Source: Nymphaea colorata (taxonomy: Eukaryota; Streptophyta; Magnoliopsida; Nymphaeales; Nymphaeaceae). Taken from it: 64,000 nucleotides of DNA. Positions 1 through 11,930 of this stretch are shown piece by piece. The stretch spans positions 8,773,205 to 8,837,204 of the forward strand of contig NC_045138.2 in the NCBI RefSeq assembly GCF_008831285.2, in the 5' to 3' direction. The notes beneath the pieces were generated by a model that did no database searches, had not been told where the DNA came from, and saw only the letters and a program-made list of their open reading frames with translations. Made by a program: the position numbers and the translations under genes. The first letter of the stretch is position 1. Every line of letters begins with the position of its first letter.

Positions 1-187
1 TGTGAGTTAAAGCCTATCTGTGAAGCCGTGTTGCCCAGGTACGCATTTGTTTGATTAGTTGGTTATTGTAGTTTTGATTTTTCAAGTATAAGTATGTAAT
101 GTGATCTATGTTTTGAACTTCGTGCTAATGCACGTTGTGATTTGACTTGTGAGTTTGGTATTAGTCATGATTTGAGAATAAAGGATC

Positions 188-1345
188 TTGTTTGTACAGA
201 TGGAATATCATCGTAGGGGTAAGAAGCGTGCTGGGCCTTATTCAGAGGCACATAGAGAGCCCAGCCCAACCCATTCTGATCCGCATTCTCAGCGGGGTGA
301 CAGTGCGTCAGAGCCCCAGTATGCCCAACTAGGTGGGGGTGCCCAAACCCCATCAAGACAGACTCCGCCAATGGATCAGCAGACTATATTGCTGACCACG
401 TTGCCGACGCTGACCACGTTAGTGCAGTCGATGGTCGGTAATCAGAGGAGTAATGCATCTCCTCCGGGGGACACCAGTGCTCCAGTTCGGGAGAAGGCGA
501 CGACAGTGTCTTATCAGCAGTTTATGGCGATGCAGCTGCCTATCTTTTCAGGAGGAGGCAGTCATGACAAGGCAAAGGACTGGATTGAAGATATTGAATG
601 TATTTTTGGGCTTCTAAAGGTGCCAAAAGAAGATAGAGTGAACTATGGCTCCTATTTGTTGAAGGGTGATGCCAAGAATTAGTGGCAATCAACTAGTGAG
701 ATTCGGTTCGTTGGCCAAGGGTCAATCTCATGGAAGCAGTTTAGAGATTCCTTCTTCAGCACATACTTTCCAGTGTATGCCAGAGACAAGAAAATGCAAG
801 AATTTCTAGATTTGCAGCAGAATCAGTCAAGCTTAGAAGAGTACATTACGAGTTATCGGCACTTGGAGGTGTATTGCCCACACCTTTACACTACAGATGA
901 GGCCAGAGCGGGCAAGTTTGTGCTTGGGCTGCGAGATGGACTACGAAGCAAAGTGTTGACAAGTAAACCTTATGACTTGGATGAGGCAATTACAATGGCA
1001 CGATGCATAGAAGAAGATTGGGTAAGGACACAGAAGGATCATCAGAAGAAAGTAGGCCAGCATTCACAAGGTGGACGGACACAGGTAAAGCGCCAACACT
1101 TTGCGGGCAGGACAAGGCCTTATGAGAGGCGGGATGACCGAACTTTCAGACGGAACCTGCCTACCCGTAGTGAGGCCAGACAGGGGTTAGTGGTCACTCC
1201 GACTTCTTAGAAGTACCCCACTAGTTCTCGTGTGCACCCTGGGAAGCCGTGCTATCGGGTGACTGGGGCTTGTTTACACTGCGGAGGTATGAGACACTTC
1301 ATCAAGGATTTACCGTTGAAGAAAGAAAGAGAATTAAAGAAGCCT
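188..1345 (+). pseudogene. gypsy gag (capsid/nucleocapsid) pseudogene
   Basis: The frame starts with MEYHRRGKKRAG at 188 and contains a typical plant gypsy gag core (LPIFSGGG, then KDWIEDIE near 560-600, and LEEYITSYRHLEVYCP near 830-880). It is interrupted by TAG at 680-682, where the family has WW (TGG to TAG), and by TAG at 1208-1210 (fits CAG to TAG); both restore the same frame downstream. The nucleocapsid zinc knuckle at about 1272-1316 reads CLHCGGMRHFIKDLP, so the fourth zinc ligand (normally Cys) is Leu. Gag would form virus-like particles and bind element RNA; this copy cannot make the full protein. Family identity is clear, function is lost. Confidence 0.87.
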
Positions 1346-3275
1346 GAAGCCGGTTCTTCTAGCGCACGACAGACGTCTAGACGTGTCTACGCTACTACTG
1401 TGGAGGAGCTCCAGGCACACGACCTTGTTGAAGGTACTTTACTTGTTAGTTCTCATATTGCTAGAGTGTTATTTGATGCAGGAGCAACGCATTCTTTTAT
1501 ATCTAGTCGATTTGCTACCTCACTAGAAGTGTCGGCTAGAAGAATGCCGTATGTTTTAAAAGTTGTTAGCCCGATGCATGCCCAAGAGTCGTGTCGTGAG
1601 TATCTTCCTGATGTGGACGTGGAAATCCATCAACTTCACCTACCCGCATAGTTGGTGATCGTAGGTCTCAGTGAATTTGATGTGATTTTGGGTATGGATT
1701 GGTTCTATGCGCATTATGCCATTATAGATTGCAGGAAGAAGCAGATACAGATGTTGACTAATGAGATGCAGCCTGTGGAATTTCATGCTCGTAGGGCCAG
1801 TCGAACTGATAAGATAATGGTGTCTGCATTGAAGGCTAAGCGATGGATAGAAAGTGGAAGCGTTGCCTTCTTGGTCAATGTGTTGATCAATGAGGCTGAA
1901 CTGATGAAATTGCAGGATGTTGCCGTGGTGAGTGAGTATCCTGATGTGTTTCCTGAGGAATTGTCGAGTTTGCCTCCAACTCGAGAAGTGGAGTTCAAGA
2001 TAGAGTTGTTACCAGGGACAACTCATATTTCTAAGGCACCCTACCGTATGGCACCAGCAGAGTTAGAAGAGTTGAAGAAGCAACTGCAGGAGCTCTTAGA
2101 CAAGGGTTTCATCCGACCTAGTGTGTCGCCTTGGGGAGCACCTGTATTGTTTGTGAAAAAGAAAGATGGGACTATGCGCTTGTGCATAGATTATCGCATG
2201 TTGAATCAAGTCACCATCAAGAATAAGTATCCGCTTCCAAGAATTGAAGACTTGTTTGATCAACTTAAGAATGCAAAGGTTTTCTCTAAGATCGATCTGA
2301 GGACAGGCTACCATCAACTCTTGATACGGGAGGAAGATGTTTCTAAGACCGCTTTTTGAACTAGGTATGGGTATTATGAATTCAGGGTCATGCCTTTTGG
2401 GTTGACTAATGCTCCCGCAGCGTTCATGGACCTCATGAATCGGGTTTTCCAAGAGTTCTTGGATCGTTTTGTTATTGTGTTTATTGATGATATTTTGGTG
2501 CACTCAGAGAGTGAGGCAGAGCACAGAGACCACTTGAGAAGTGTGTTGAGTCTTTTGCAAGCATAAGTTTTACGCCAAATACTCAAAATGTGAATTTTGG
2601 CTAGAGAAGGTAAACTTTCTGGGTCATGTGATCTCGAAGGATGGAGTATCCGTCGATCCGGCTAAGGAGTCAGCTGTTCACGACTGGAGGACACCTTGCA
2701 GTGTAACTGAGGTTAGAAGCTTTTTGGGATTGGCAGGATACTATCGCAGGTTCATACAAGACTTTTCGAAAATAGCTACGCCCACGACTAAGCTATTGAG
2801 AAAATGAGTGAAGTTTGTGTGGAATGAAGAGTGTGAGAAGAGTTTTCGAACTCTGAAGGTCAAGCTTACTACTGCCCCTATTTTGACGCTTCCATCAGGT
2901 CATTCTGGTTTTGTGGTGTACACTGATGCTTCGGGGATCGGATATGGTTGTGTGTTGATGCAGCATGGCCGTGTAGTGGCTTATGCATCAAGGCAGTTGA
3001 AGGCCCATGAGCAACACTATATTACTCATGATTTGGAGTTGGGAGCAGTTGTGTTCGCATTGAAGATGTGGAGACACTATCTTTATGGTGCAACATTCGA
3101 GGTGTTTACAGATCACAAGTCCTTGAAGTATATATCCTCGCAAAGGGATCTCAACTTGAGGCAAAGCAGATGGATCGAATATTTAAAGGATTATGATTTC
3201 ACCATATTGTATCATCCAGGCAAGGCGAATGTGGTGGCAGATGCGTTGAGCAGGCATGCCAAGGCGACAATGTGC
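1346..3275 (+). pseudogene. gypsy protease, reverse transcriptase and RNase H pseudogene
   Basis: A protease active site of the DAG type (VLFDAGATHSFIS) lies near 1468-1505 and the conserved GMDW near 1690. RT begins near 2020 with the motif [14 protein letters not shown] (about 2180), [10 protein letters not shown] (about 2290) and the catalytic FIDD (about 2480) are all visible. RNase H starts with the YTDASG motif (about 2918-2935) and runs through FTDHKSLKY to VVADALSRH (about 3235-3260). Breaks: TAG at 1649-1651, TGA at 2357-2359 (CGA to TGA in a CpG), a frameshift near 2558-2565 where the frame changes before HKFYAK, and TGA at about 2804-2806. Residues typical of an active enzyme are still present in each piece, so decay is by point changes rather than loss of domains. 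Confidence 0.88.
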
Positions 3276-4650
3276 AGTATGTTGACTCGTTCTTGGACAT
3301 TATTGCAAGATGTGATAGCTTGGCAGCCTTACATTTGTGATGAGAACAAGGCAATGATGACGGCCTTGATTCGGCATCCTTTGATGGAAGAACTTGTAAT
3401 GAAACAAAAGGAAGATCTAGAGTTTGCTAAGAACATGGAAAAAAGCAAGAAGACAGATTCTCTTTGGCATCAAGGTGAAGATGGGTCATTGCGGTTTCGG
3501 CAGAGATTATGGGTTCCTAGAGATGAAGGGGTGAAGCGTCTGTTGCTTGATGAAGCTCACAAATCTAAGTTTTCTATTCACCTTGGCAGTACAAAGATGT
3601 TTCAAGATATGAGAAGAAATTTTTGGTGGCCTGGAATGAAGCGTGAAATTGCAGAATATGTGGCAAAGTGTTTAGTTTGCCAACAGGTAAAAGCAGAGCA
3701 TCAGCGGCCAGGAGGCTTGTTGCAAAGAATCGATATTCCAGTGTGGAAATGGAAAGACATTACGATGGATTTTGTGGTTGGGTTGCCTCGTACCAAAAGA
3801 CAACAGAATGCCATATAGGTGATTGTTGATCGACTTACGAAGTCCGCTCACTTTCTGCCAATCAGAATCAGTCAATCTTTGGAAAGTCTCGCAGAGTTGT
3901 ATATTGGCGAGATAGTGAGATTGCATGGAGTGCCAAAGTCTATCATTTCGGATCGAGATCCGCGTTTTACCTCTAGGTTTTGGGGGCAATTACAGAGGGC
4001 TTTGGGTACCAAGCTTAAGATGAACACAGCATTCCATCCCCAAACTGATGGGCAATCAGACAAGACTATTCAGACCTTAGAAGACATGTTGCGTGCATGT
4101 GTCTTAGAGTGGAAAGGAGAATGGGACAAACATGTGAAACTGGCAGAATTTGCTTATAATAACAGTTACCACTCTAGTATTGGGATGACACCGTTTGAGG
4201 CTTTGTATGGAAGGCCGTGCAAATCTCCAACTTGTTGGACCGATTTAGGTGATGGCAAGATCGAAAACCCTTTAGTATTGCAACACTACACCGACCAAGT
4301 GAAATTGATAAGAAAGAAGTTGTTAACTGCTCAGAGTAGACAAAAAAGTTATGTTGACATTCGTCGTAGAGAATTGGCTTTTGAGGTGGGTGATCATGTG
4401 TTTTTAAAGATTTCTCCTACTAAAGGTGTTTTCGCTTTGGTGCGAAGGGAAAATTGAGCCCGACGTTCGTAGGACCTTTTGAGATATTAGAGAAGACTGG
4501 AGAGGTGGCATACAGATTGGCGTTACTACCAGATTTGAGTCACGTTCATGACGTCTTCCATGTTTCCATGCTTCAAAAATACGTACCAGATCCGACACAT
4601 GTGATTGATTTTCAAGGTATTCTAGTACAAGATGATTTGATAATGGAAGA
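3276..4650 (+). pseudogene. gypsy integrase pseudogene with altered third catalytic residue
   Basis: The zinc-binding H2C2 region is at about 3555-3690 (H..H..CLVCQ). The catalytic core follows: [10 protein letters not shown] near 3760 (first Asp), ISDRDPRF near 3945 (second Asp), and [17 protein letters not shown] near 4040-4090. In this family the last motif is GQSE, so the catalytic Glu is Asp here. A TAG at 3816-3818 replaces the Trp of the [10 protein letters not shown] motif, and a one-base frameshift lies in the short T run near 4430, before KGKLSP. The C-terminal part runs to about 4640 (FVGPFEILEKTG, then FHVSMLQKYVPDP). Beyond that the frame runs into a GGGTC-rich stretch with no recognisable chromodomain, so the tail is lost or replaced. 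Confidence 0.85.
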
Positions 4651-7600
4651 ACGGGTCGGGTCGTTGTTTGGCAGGACGGGTCGGGTTAGGGTCCAGACCC
4701 GGACCCGAGCCCTCACGCGTGAGCGAGCCCGACTCTGCCTCCCCCCACTCGTCTTTCCTTCTTCTCCATCTTTCCCCTCTTCGTCTGCTACGACTGTAGC
4801 TTGGTGAAGCTCGAGGGCGGTGGGTGGAGCAGCGGCGAAGGTGACGGAAGGGGGCAGCGGCAGCGGCCGCGGCGGCGACGCTTTGGTAAACACTCTCCCT
4901 CTCTTTTGTGCGATTTACCCCTCTCTGCCTCTCTCTTGCTCCTGCCCTCTCTGTCGCACGTCCTCTCTTCCTCCCCCTCGCCACCCTCTTTGCCCTTTCT
5001 GCTAGCTCTCTCCCATCTGATCCCTCTTCTCACTCACCCGCACTCCCCCACCTGCTCTTCCTCTCTTTTCTCACCCCCACTGCCATTTTCCCCCTTGACC
5101 GAACCCCACCTCTCTCTGTCTCTCCTCTCTGTCAGTGTCCTTTTCTCTGGTTCATTTCAGCTTTTCCCACTACTACCGTGGGTCTCTCCTAGCAACAGAT
5201 TTTGTGTTGAACTTTATTTGGACGTGTGTTGACTTTTTTTATGGCGTTTTGGGGTTGGATTGCAGTTTAGGGACGTTTTTTCCCTCTTACCAGCTAGTAG
5301 GGCGTGTAGTGAGCAGCGGCAGCAAGCAATCTCGAGCATTGGCACTTGATCGGACGTGTTAAGTGGTTGCTAGAAGGGTTGTAGCAGTTTGGACGCTTGT
5401 TTTGGGGTGAGCGATACCTAATCAAGCTCAAAGTAATGAATATTATCTTCTAAAGCATGTATAATTATTGTTCGAGCATGCTAGAGCTTAGAATTGATGA
5501 TTTTGGGACGCATGTTAGTGATTTTGTTTTTGGGGGAAACTTAGGATTTGCATTGGGAAGTAATGATTCATGTATTTAATGATCGTTTAAGCATGATGGA
5601 TTAATTTTCGAAGCTTTAGGGAAGCATGGTAGAGATTGTGAGGTTGTGGGGAAGATTTAGAACTGTCTTAGGGAGTGTAGCGCAGACTTCCGTGAACGGG
5701 TGTATCGTGAAGTTAATTAGGAAAAATATACGTATTTGGATGTGACTTTGGGGTTGATGTCTTAATTAAAGAACGTTATTGAGGAAGGAATTAGTGATGG
5801 ATTGATTGATGGTTGAGGGTTTTGATATTTCGAGGCAACGTCAAGGCATAAAGGAGGAGGCCTATTGGGGAGCTTGTTGGTCGACACTACCTGTCGACAC
5901 CCTCTTGAGGCGACAACACGTGCCTCAAGGATTTTATTTTGTATTTATTCGTTTTTGTTTGAATTGTGTAGGTATCTAGTAGAAACCTTATTCTTGTTTA
6001 TGTTTGCAGGTGCACCGGGCACATCCCGTCGACCTTGAGTTCGAAGCTTGAGGCATTTTGAAGAATTTGGTGAGTGCGCCACAGGTATGGTGATATTCTA
6101 GGCAAATCCCTGCCTGGGGCAAATGTGTGATTGTGTGCTCCTAGGATCAAGGGATCCTAGGATTGTGATGTTAAATTGACTGACTGTTTTGTGAATGAGT
6201 ATATGTATGTTGCTTATATGATATGAATGAGTTAGAAAGATTATTAGTCTTTTGTTTTGAAAATGTTACGCATTGGCATGTGCATGCTAGAATTGATATC
6301 TGTTTAGGACAGATGAGGCGGGGTATCGAGTCGAGCGTCTCCTAAACCCCAATTGTGCATTAGAAAGCATGATAGAATGATAACTGCATAGGACAGCTAC
6401 GAGCCAACCGTAGATCGAGACTACTCTCTGTGGATTGGCTAAGTTTTTCAAAGAGGTGATTGATGTGAGGATTGATGTGATGATTGATATGAATGTGTAC
6501 GTTGTTGCATATGCATTGCCATGGGCAACGACGCAAATGGATGAAATAGAGGGTAATTGTGCTCATATTGTTTGACAACTAGCTATGACTGTTAGTGTTA
6601 TGTGTAGACCTCGTGTGGAGGCAACTGGAGGTGTGAATGCACTCGTAGAGTGTACCAACCTCATGAGCTAGCCAGTTAGTTTGTGAATGCATTATTCTAA
6701 TGATAATAATGAATGATTAAGAGATGAGAGGCCAGTGGGATGTGGCTGTGTGTTTGGGAGACGTCCCGTTCTCGCCACTGGTCTCGCCTGTCGGAGCGCA
6801 GGCGGTGCAAGGCCCCAGGGTTCTGTTGTGTGTTGTGCTTGGAGCGTTAGGCTCCCGCCTTCCTAACCTGGGTGTCCTAGGAAAGGCTGAGTATCTCACC
6901 TTGGACTTCACACATCCAGGGATGGGTGCTCTACCGCTGCAGCGGGTGAAATGGATCCATACTGTTATGGGCCACCACGGGGGTTGTCTCTCAGTTGTAG
7001 GCCGCCCGCGGTTTGCACGTGCCTGTGTTGCACCCACAGGAACTGTTAATGCACTAAAGTTAATGAAAATGTAATGTGTTTGATAGAATGCATGTGACTG
7101 ACGCATATGTGAATGATATGAATACAAGTGTTATGTTTAAGCATGCTTCGCATGTGACTGATGTTGTGTTAGTGTGGCCATCAAGTGGCTTTTACGTGTC
7201 GTACTCTGACACGACATGACGATAGATGGGTTGATATTTGTTTTTTTATTTGAGCCTTACTAGAGAGGGTTTGGCATTTTCCTGGCTTGTTGCCATACTA
7301 CGAAGGCTGAGCCTTCAGTTGTTTTCTTTTTCAGGTTTTGGGGAACCCGGGGCAACAGGTTGAGCAGATGGCTTCACTCACGTCCTACTGGGGAGGTTTT
7401 GGGATTGTCGTTTGTAGTGCCGGCGCATCATGTTTTGGTTTTATTGATGTCTTCTTTTTGTTAGGCATCAATGTTATGATTTTGGGGTATTTTGGTCATG
7501 CACATAGATGTGGATTTGTATGAAACAAAATGATTATATAAATGAATGTTCGCCCCCTTGTTTTGAATTGCTTGGCTCATCATCTTTTTGAATTGTTGGG

Positions 7601-7666
7601 TAGTCACACCTCGATGCTTTATGTTTAGAAAAAAAAGTTTGAGGGTTAAAAGGTCGGGGTGTGACA
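4650..7666 (+). repeat. 3' non-coding part and 3' LTR of the Tekay-like element
   Basis: The stretch starts with GGGTC/GACCC-rich sequence (4655-4720) and GC-rich then pyrimidine-rich sequence (about 4730-5150). It goes on with LTR-like, mostly AT-balanced sequence to the CA end at 7666. Open frames within 4612-5362 are pyrimidine-run artefacts. The LTR start is not determined because the matching 5' LTR is outside the window; it could be anywhere between about 4650 and 5400. The end is supported by the TGTGACA terminus and by the abrupt switch at 7667 to sequence homologous to the Tat-like LTR at 30690-30930. Nothing else is recognised here. Confidence 0.6.
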
Positions 7667-10430
7667 TAAAGGATTTTTCTAATCAATATTAATTCCTCTG
7701 CAACATTTCCAATGACATGGAGGAAGAGACTATATATGCAAACTCTTTCTCTAGGTATTGTTCTTCATAAAAAGACAGCGATACTCAATGCTAAGAGGCA
7801 AACTTAAATCAATTTGCAAAAGCTTACAAAAATTTGCTGTGCGTGTCTTTGTTGCTAAGCAAAGTCTCCAACTTACTTAGCAAGGAGGGACATCTGTTTA
7901 CACTCCAAATTTCCCCAATTTTTTTTTCAAAAAGCGATCTGGAAAAGAAACTAAACGAGGCTAAAGACTAATAGAATCTTTCATTCAAGTCGATAACAGT
8001 AACAGCAGATTCGACGACCAGAGTCGATGTCCACCCAACCCACTCTTAGACACGAGTCTGGAAGCATCTGCAAATTCAAATTGGAAAAATGAATTGCAAA
8101 AATTAAAATTTTTGTCAACTTTGGACAAGATTTCAAATTTTTGATATTGATCCAAATCAAGGTCCAAAAGCTCAATTTGCAATCAAGATTAAAATTCTCA
8201 TTAGTGAGAATTAAAATCCTCTTTCAATCATACTTTAATACATAGAGAGAAGATAATCGATGTGACTCTCTCCCCCCCCCCCCCGCCCTTATCTTCACAC
8301 AACCAAAGAAAATGAACTAGAAATGGTTTGCATAGAACGAGGACTTTCTAATTTTCCTAAAATTATTTTGGAGTCAATTTTAAAATTGATTATTTCTAAG
8401 AAACAAAATCCAAATTTAAAATTTTGGATATCCTGTAATTGGCTTGCAACATCTTGATAGCCAACCAATTCACATCAGCCTCAATTAAGCTGATCCACTC
8501 CATTTAAAAAAGCTAAAAATTAAAGAAATTCAAGGAAAAAGGGACACCTCGACATACTATGGTCAAGCCTACTTCAAGGTAAAATCAAGAATTCACCCAA
8601 GACTAGATTGACAATGATCTAGATCAATTTTATATATCAAGTAATGAGTCGCTCATGCAAGCTGACTCTTTTCATTTCGAACATTTTGGAACAAACCAAT
8701 TCTAGAAAGATAGTCGGTTTTTCTAAGTAAACAGAAATTGAGGAGGTGTCTAAGGAGTAGACATTTTCCTCAAGCTCTTTTGGATTTTCCAAAAGACTAG
8801 GAGAGCAGCCTAAAATAGGTGTGCCCCTCCCCTATTTTCAATTTGAAATAAAAATTAAAAATTTTAATGGCAACCCAGCTTGGCGTGATATTCAAGTATG
8901 GTTTTGAATGATGAAACCAGAAAAAATTCTGGTTAGAGAAGAGGGAGCAATCATAAATGGTGTCTCCCTATCTCTCTCGTTTCTTCCTTGGGGACCAAAT
9001 GAGTTGGTTAGAAACCAACTCATTTTCAGCTGAAATGAGATTTTGAGAATGAAGAAAACAAACATGCTTGTCCTTTTTGCTTCCTCTTCAAGCTAAACAG
9101 AAGAACAAGCCAACAAAAGCAAGCAAAACAATTGGCAAGGGAAGAGGTGCTCCTTGCATGCAAGGATGCTTTCTTCCCCATGCCAAAACCAAGAGGATTG
9201 TCTCTTGATCTCACCCACTTTCAGAAAATCTAATTCAATTCCCAAAAGCAAGTCAAGATGACTTGGTGCGTATAAAACCAGATCCTTGCTAACTAGCAAC
9301 GGACCCCTCATCCGCTAGCTAACAAAGACCCTCTTCCATCAGCCAGAAAATCCTTACTAGCCGAGACAGCCACCAAGGAGTAGACCTCCAACTCGAGATG
9401 TGATACCTCCAGCTGATCGCTCTTCCCACGCCCCACCAAGCTAAGCATCTTCAAGACGTCTCCAGCCCAGACATCTTCAAGCTTGTCTAGTCCATGTCAC
9501 CTAGCTGCTCCCTACTCAAGGCAACCCCTACTCAAAGACATCTCCAGCCCAGGCGTCTTCAATCTTGGTCCAGCACCACCAAGTCACCTACCTGCTCTCT
9601 GCTCAACGTGCCCCCTACTCAAATATGTCTCCAGCCCAGGTGTATCCAAGCGGGTCCAATCTCACATTGCCTAGCTCAGCTCCAGCCCATGATGTCCCTT
9701 GCCCAAGGCAACCCCAGGTCGCGTAGCTCAGCTCCTGCTCAAGGTGACCCCTGCTCAAGACGTCCCTCCCTAAGGGGTCACTTGCTGGACGTCTACTTGC
9801 TTCCTACCTTCAAGCTGAGTGCAGCCACTATTCTTGCTTGGTCCCAGTTGTGGTTCGAGCAAGCCCCAGCCAAGGTGACGTAGAAGATCTCAAATCTAAC
9901 ACCACACTAGAAGTCCTAAAGCTCCATGTCAAGCTCAGCCCAGTGTCCCCTGTTCTGCCCTGTTATAGGCACAACTCCAGCCCATGCTCGCCTCAATCCT
10001 CCATCGACTTAGGTCACCTTCAACCCACCTTGCATATTATTTCAATAGATTTCATTGCATGACTTTTCATTCAACAAAAATTGAGAAATTGGTCTCGCTG
10101 AGCAGCCATTAAGGTGCTGGCTGCTGGCATGATTAGACCACCCTCACCATGGCCTGATTCAAAGCAGTCATGGTGAGGTCGACACCATCATCCACCAAGC
10201 CAAAGTCAAGGGTTCAAATACCCTTAGCCCTTGGCTCACCAAGGCCCAAGTCAATGTGCATATTTATGCTATGCTGCAAAAAATCCAGCTAGATTGACCA
10301 CTAGCTTGCCTAATTTCTGGTGGCTTGATGCCACAAACCAGACCCTAATCAACTCTATAATCTGGGTCTTTGACAAGCCGTCTCACACAAATCAGCAGCC
10401 TCATTTTCCTTCCTAAAAACAGCATCCTTG
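7667..10430 (+). repeat. Tat-like gypsy LTR and leader, + orientation, split by the Tekay-like element
   Basis: The reverse complement of 7680-7920 matches 30690-30930: both carry AGACTTTGCTTA followed by AACAAAGA, and both carry AATCAA-ATTAATT near the Tekay junction. The matching region at 26.8-30.95 kb lies just 3' of a Tat-like integrase, so this is the same LTR family in the opposite direction. A TATA-like GTATAAAACC is at about 9268. C/T-rich sequence from 9360 to 10060 contains a tandem repeat of period about 84 bp. No gag or pol follows to the right, so this may be a solo or truncated LTR. The right limit is estimated from where - strand gypsy coding appears. Confidence 0.62.
9452..9705 (+). 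repeat. Three-copy tandem repeat, period about 84 bp
   Basis: The phrase TCTCCAGCCCAG recurs after AAGACG, AAGACA and AATATG with starts near 9452, 9534 and 9621. Each is followed by TCTTCAA or TATCCAA and by a CTACTCAA phrase. It lies downstream of the TATA-like site, in the transcribed part of the LTR or the leader. Short frames across it (9483-9883) are repeat artefacts. Confidence 0.7.
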
Positions 10431-10849
10431 GCACATTTTTCTTTTATTCTAGTCACTCAAATGTTATGGCACTATGTTTGATGCTTATAAGCATCAGGTT
10501 GCAGGAAAATGGTGGATATTCTACATAAATCCTCATGTCAATGGTGGATGAAGACCGCCAACGCCTGCAGGGTAGCATGGGATTTTCTTAATTGAAAAGC
10601 TAGGAATGATATGCAGCTGGGTCGCCAGGAAATAAATGCACATGTTAAATGCATATGTGCATGTATTCCCATGTTTCTCACAACCAATCCACATGAAATT
10701 TCTGTTTTTGAAAACTAGAAAATAGTGTTTTCAAACTCAGTTTATACCATAGACAGAAATCTGATTTTCAAGAGATCCCATTTGTGCAAAACTAGGAGAA
10801 GAAGACCACCATGGTTTGGGAGAAAACATGATTCATTCCTCTATGTGAT

Positions 10850-11295
10850 TGAACGTTTTGATTGATGCTTCTCAATAATCTTTTCAAGAAATTTATCTCT
10901 AATCAAAGCTGCATATTTCATCTTTTTATTATCATCCTGCAGTGGATGCCATTGCGTGAGATCCACCACCAGCTTCTACATCTGGATTAGTAATCCACAA
11001 GCTTTAGTAGGGGCGTTTTTGCTGAGTCCATCTACTACTATGTTGGCCTTTATGGGATGATATTTTTTCTCAAAGTTACAATTTTGAGATACTCGAGTCA
11101 ATCTCCTCTTTTATAGGTTCAATTTCTTTTGTGGGAATAGATGTTTAAGAGACTTGTGGTCAGAAAACACTTCAAATTCTATTTCATGGAAGTAATACAT
11201 CCACATATTTAATGCAAACACCATGGCTCCTAACTCCTATAATTGGGATAGTTTTTCTCATGTGGTTTTAATTGTCTAGATGCATACCATATTAT
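10850..11295 (-). pseudogene. gypsy RNase H fragment, - strand, left part of a split element
   Basis: Reading the - strand from 11288 gives YASRQLKPHEKNYPNY, then ELGAMVFALNMW, then FSDHKSLKHLFPQKK, and finally a degenerate NIVVDGLSK at about 11030. The spacer between RNase H and integrase follows, with QWHPLQDDNKKMKYAALIRD at about 10880-10940. Several stops and frameshifts are present. The upstream half (RT, protease, gag) is at 15523-18225 on the same strand; the two halves are separated by the hAT element 11296-15514. No integrase is seen to the left, so the 3' part of this element is lost at about 10845. Confidence 0.8.
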
Positions 11296-11388
11296 CTGTC
11301 AAACGGGTACTCCTCTTAAGGAGGAGTATCCACACAGTTCCGGTACGACATCGGTACCAATACGGGTACAGTTGTAGGTACACCAGGA

Positions 11389-11443
11389 GTGCGGCATTGA
11401 CCGCACTGGGTGCGGCATTGATCGCACCGGGTGCGGTCAACGC
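11389..11443 (+). repeat. 21-bp subterminal tandem repeat of the hAT element
   Basis: GTGCGGCATTGACCGCACTG at 11389 is repeated at 11410 with two changes and begins a third time at 11431. Each unit contains a GCGGnnnnnnACCGC-like inverted motif. Subterminal repeats are the usual transposase-binding sites in hAT elements; that role here is inferred from position only. Confidence 0.7.
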
Positions 11444-11930
11444 ATCCAAGGTTATTTTTGACCATTTTCAGACTTGGTCAAAGTTGACCGAGTCTAAAGT
11501 TGTTTGATTTTAATGTTAATATTTTTTACATTTTAACGTTTTAAACCATTTTAATGTTAAGTTTTTCGAAACACTTGGACCCTTTTTTATTTCATTTTGT
11601 TTGTTTCTTCTTCACTCACCGACAACCACTCACGGTGACTGGCGAAGGCAGGGGCAAAGACCGGCGGCTGCAGGCGATGATCGGTGATGGCAGACAATCT
11701 CTGGCGACGGCAGGCAGTGAACGGCGATGGTATTTGCTTTTTTTCATCGTTTTCTCAATTCTGTTGATGGGCTGAACCTTCCGTCGTCTTCGGTGCCGGC
11801 AGACAGCGCTTTTCACCAGCGTACATGTCATTCAAAGTTGCGAGTGTGAATCTGATTTGCTTTGCTCATGACATTGGAAAGCCAAAACGAAGCGAGTGTG
11901 CTTATGATTTGTGTTATGGTCAACACTAAT

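Larger units (their letters stand above)
1..7666 (+). mobile_element. Decayed Ty3/gypsy retrotransposon, Tekay/Del-like, left end cut by the window
   Basis: Positions 1-187 are untranslated leader. They are followed in order by gag, protease, RT, RNase H and integrase (188 to about 4640), then a long non-coding 3' part. The 3' LTR ends with GGTCGGGGTGTGACA at 7652-7666, an end common in plant gypsy LTRs. The 5' LTR and primer site lie left of the window, so the 3' LTR start cannot be fixed by matching the pair. Order RT-RNase H-integrase identifies Ty3/gypsy; the integrase tail near 4590 (YVPDPTHV) resembles the Tekay/Del chromovirus lineage, but no clear chromodomain follows. Coding is broken by at least six stops and two frameshifts. 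Sequence immediately right of 7666 belongs to a different LTR (Tat-like), so this copy inserted into an older element. Confidence 0.88.

Noticed and set aside
4612-5362. Several overlapping frames (up to 143 codons) downstream of gypsy integrase
   Set aside because: They overlap on both strands across pyrimidine-rich sequence and encode low-complexity Ser/Leu/Pro or Arg/Glu runs.
10141-10177. Short hairpin CCCTCACCATGG / TCATGGTGAGG
   Set aside because: Small stem of 9-11 bases in LTR or leader sequence; such stems are expected by chance and no RNA gene features accompany it.
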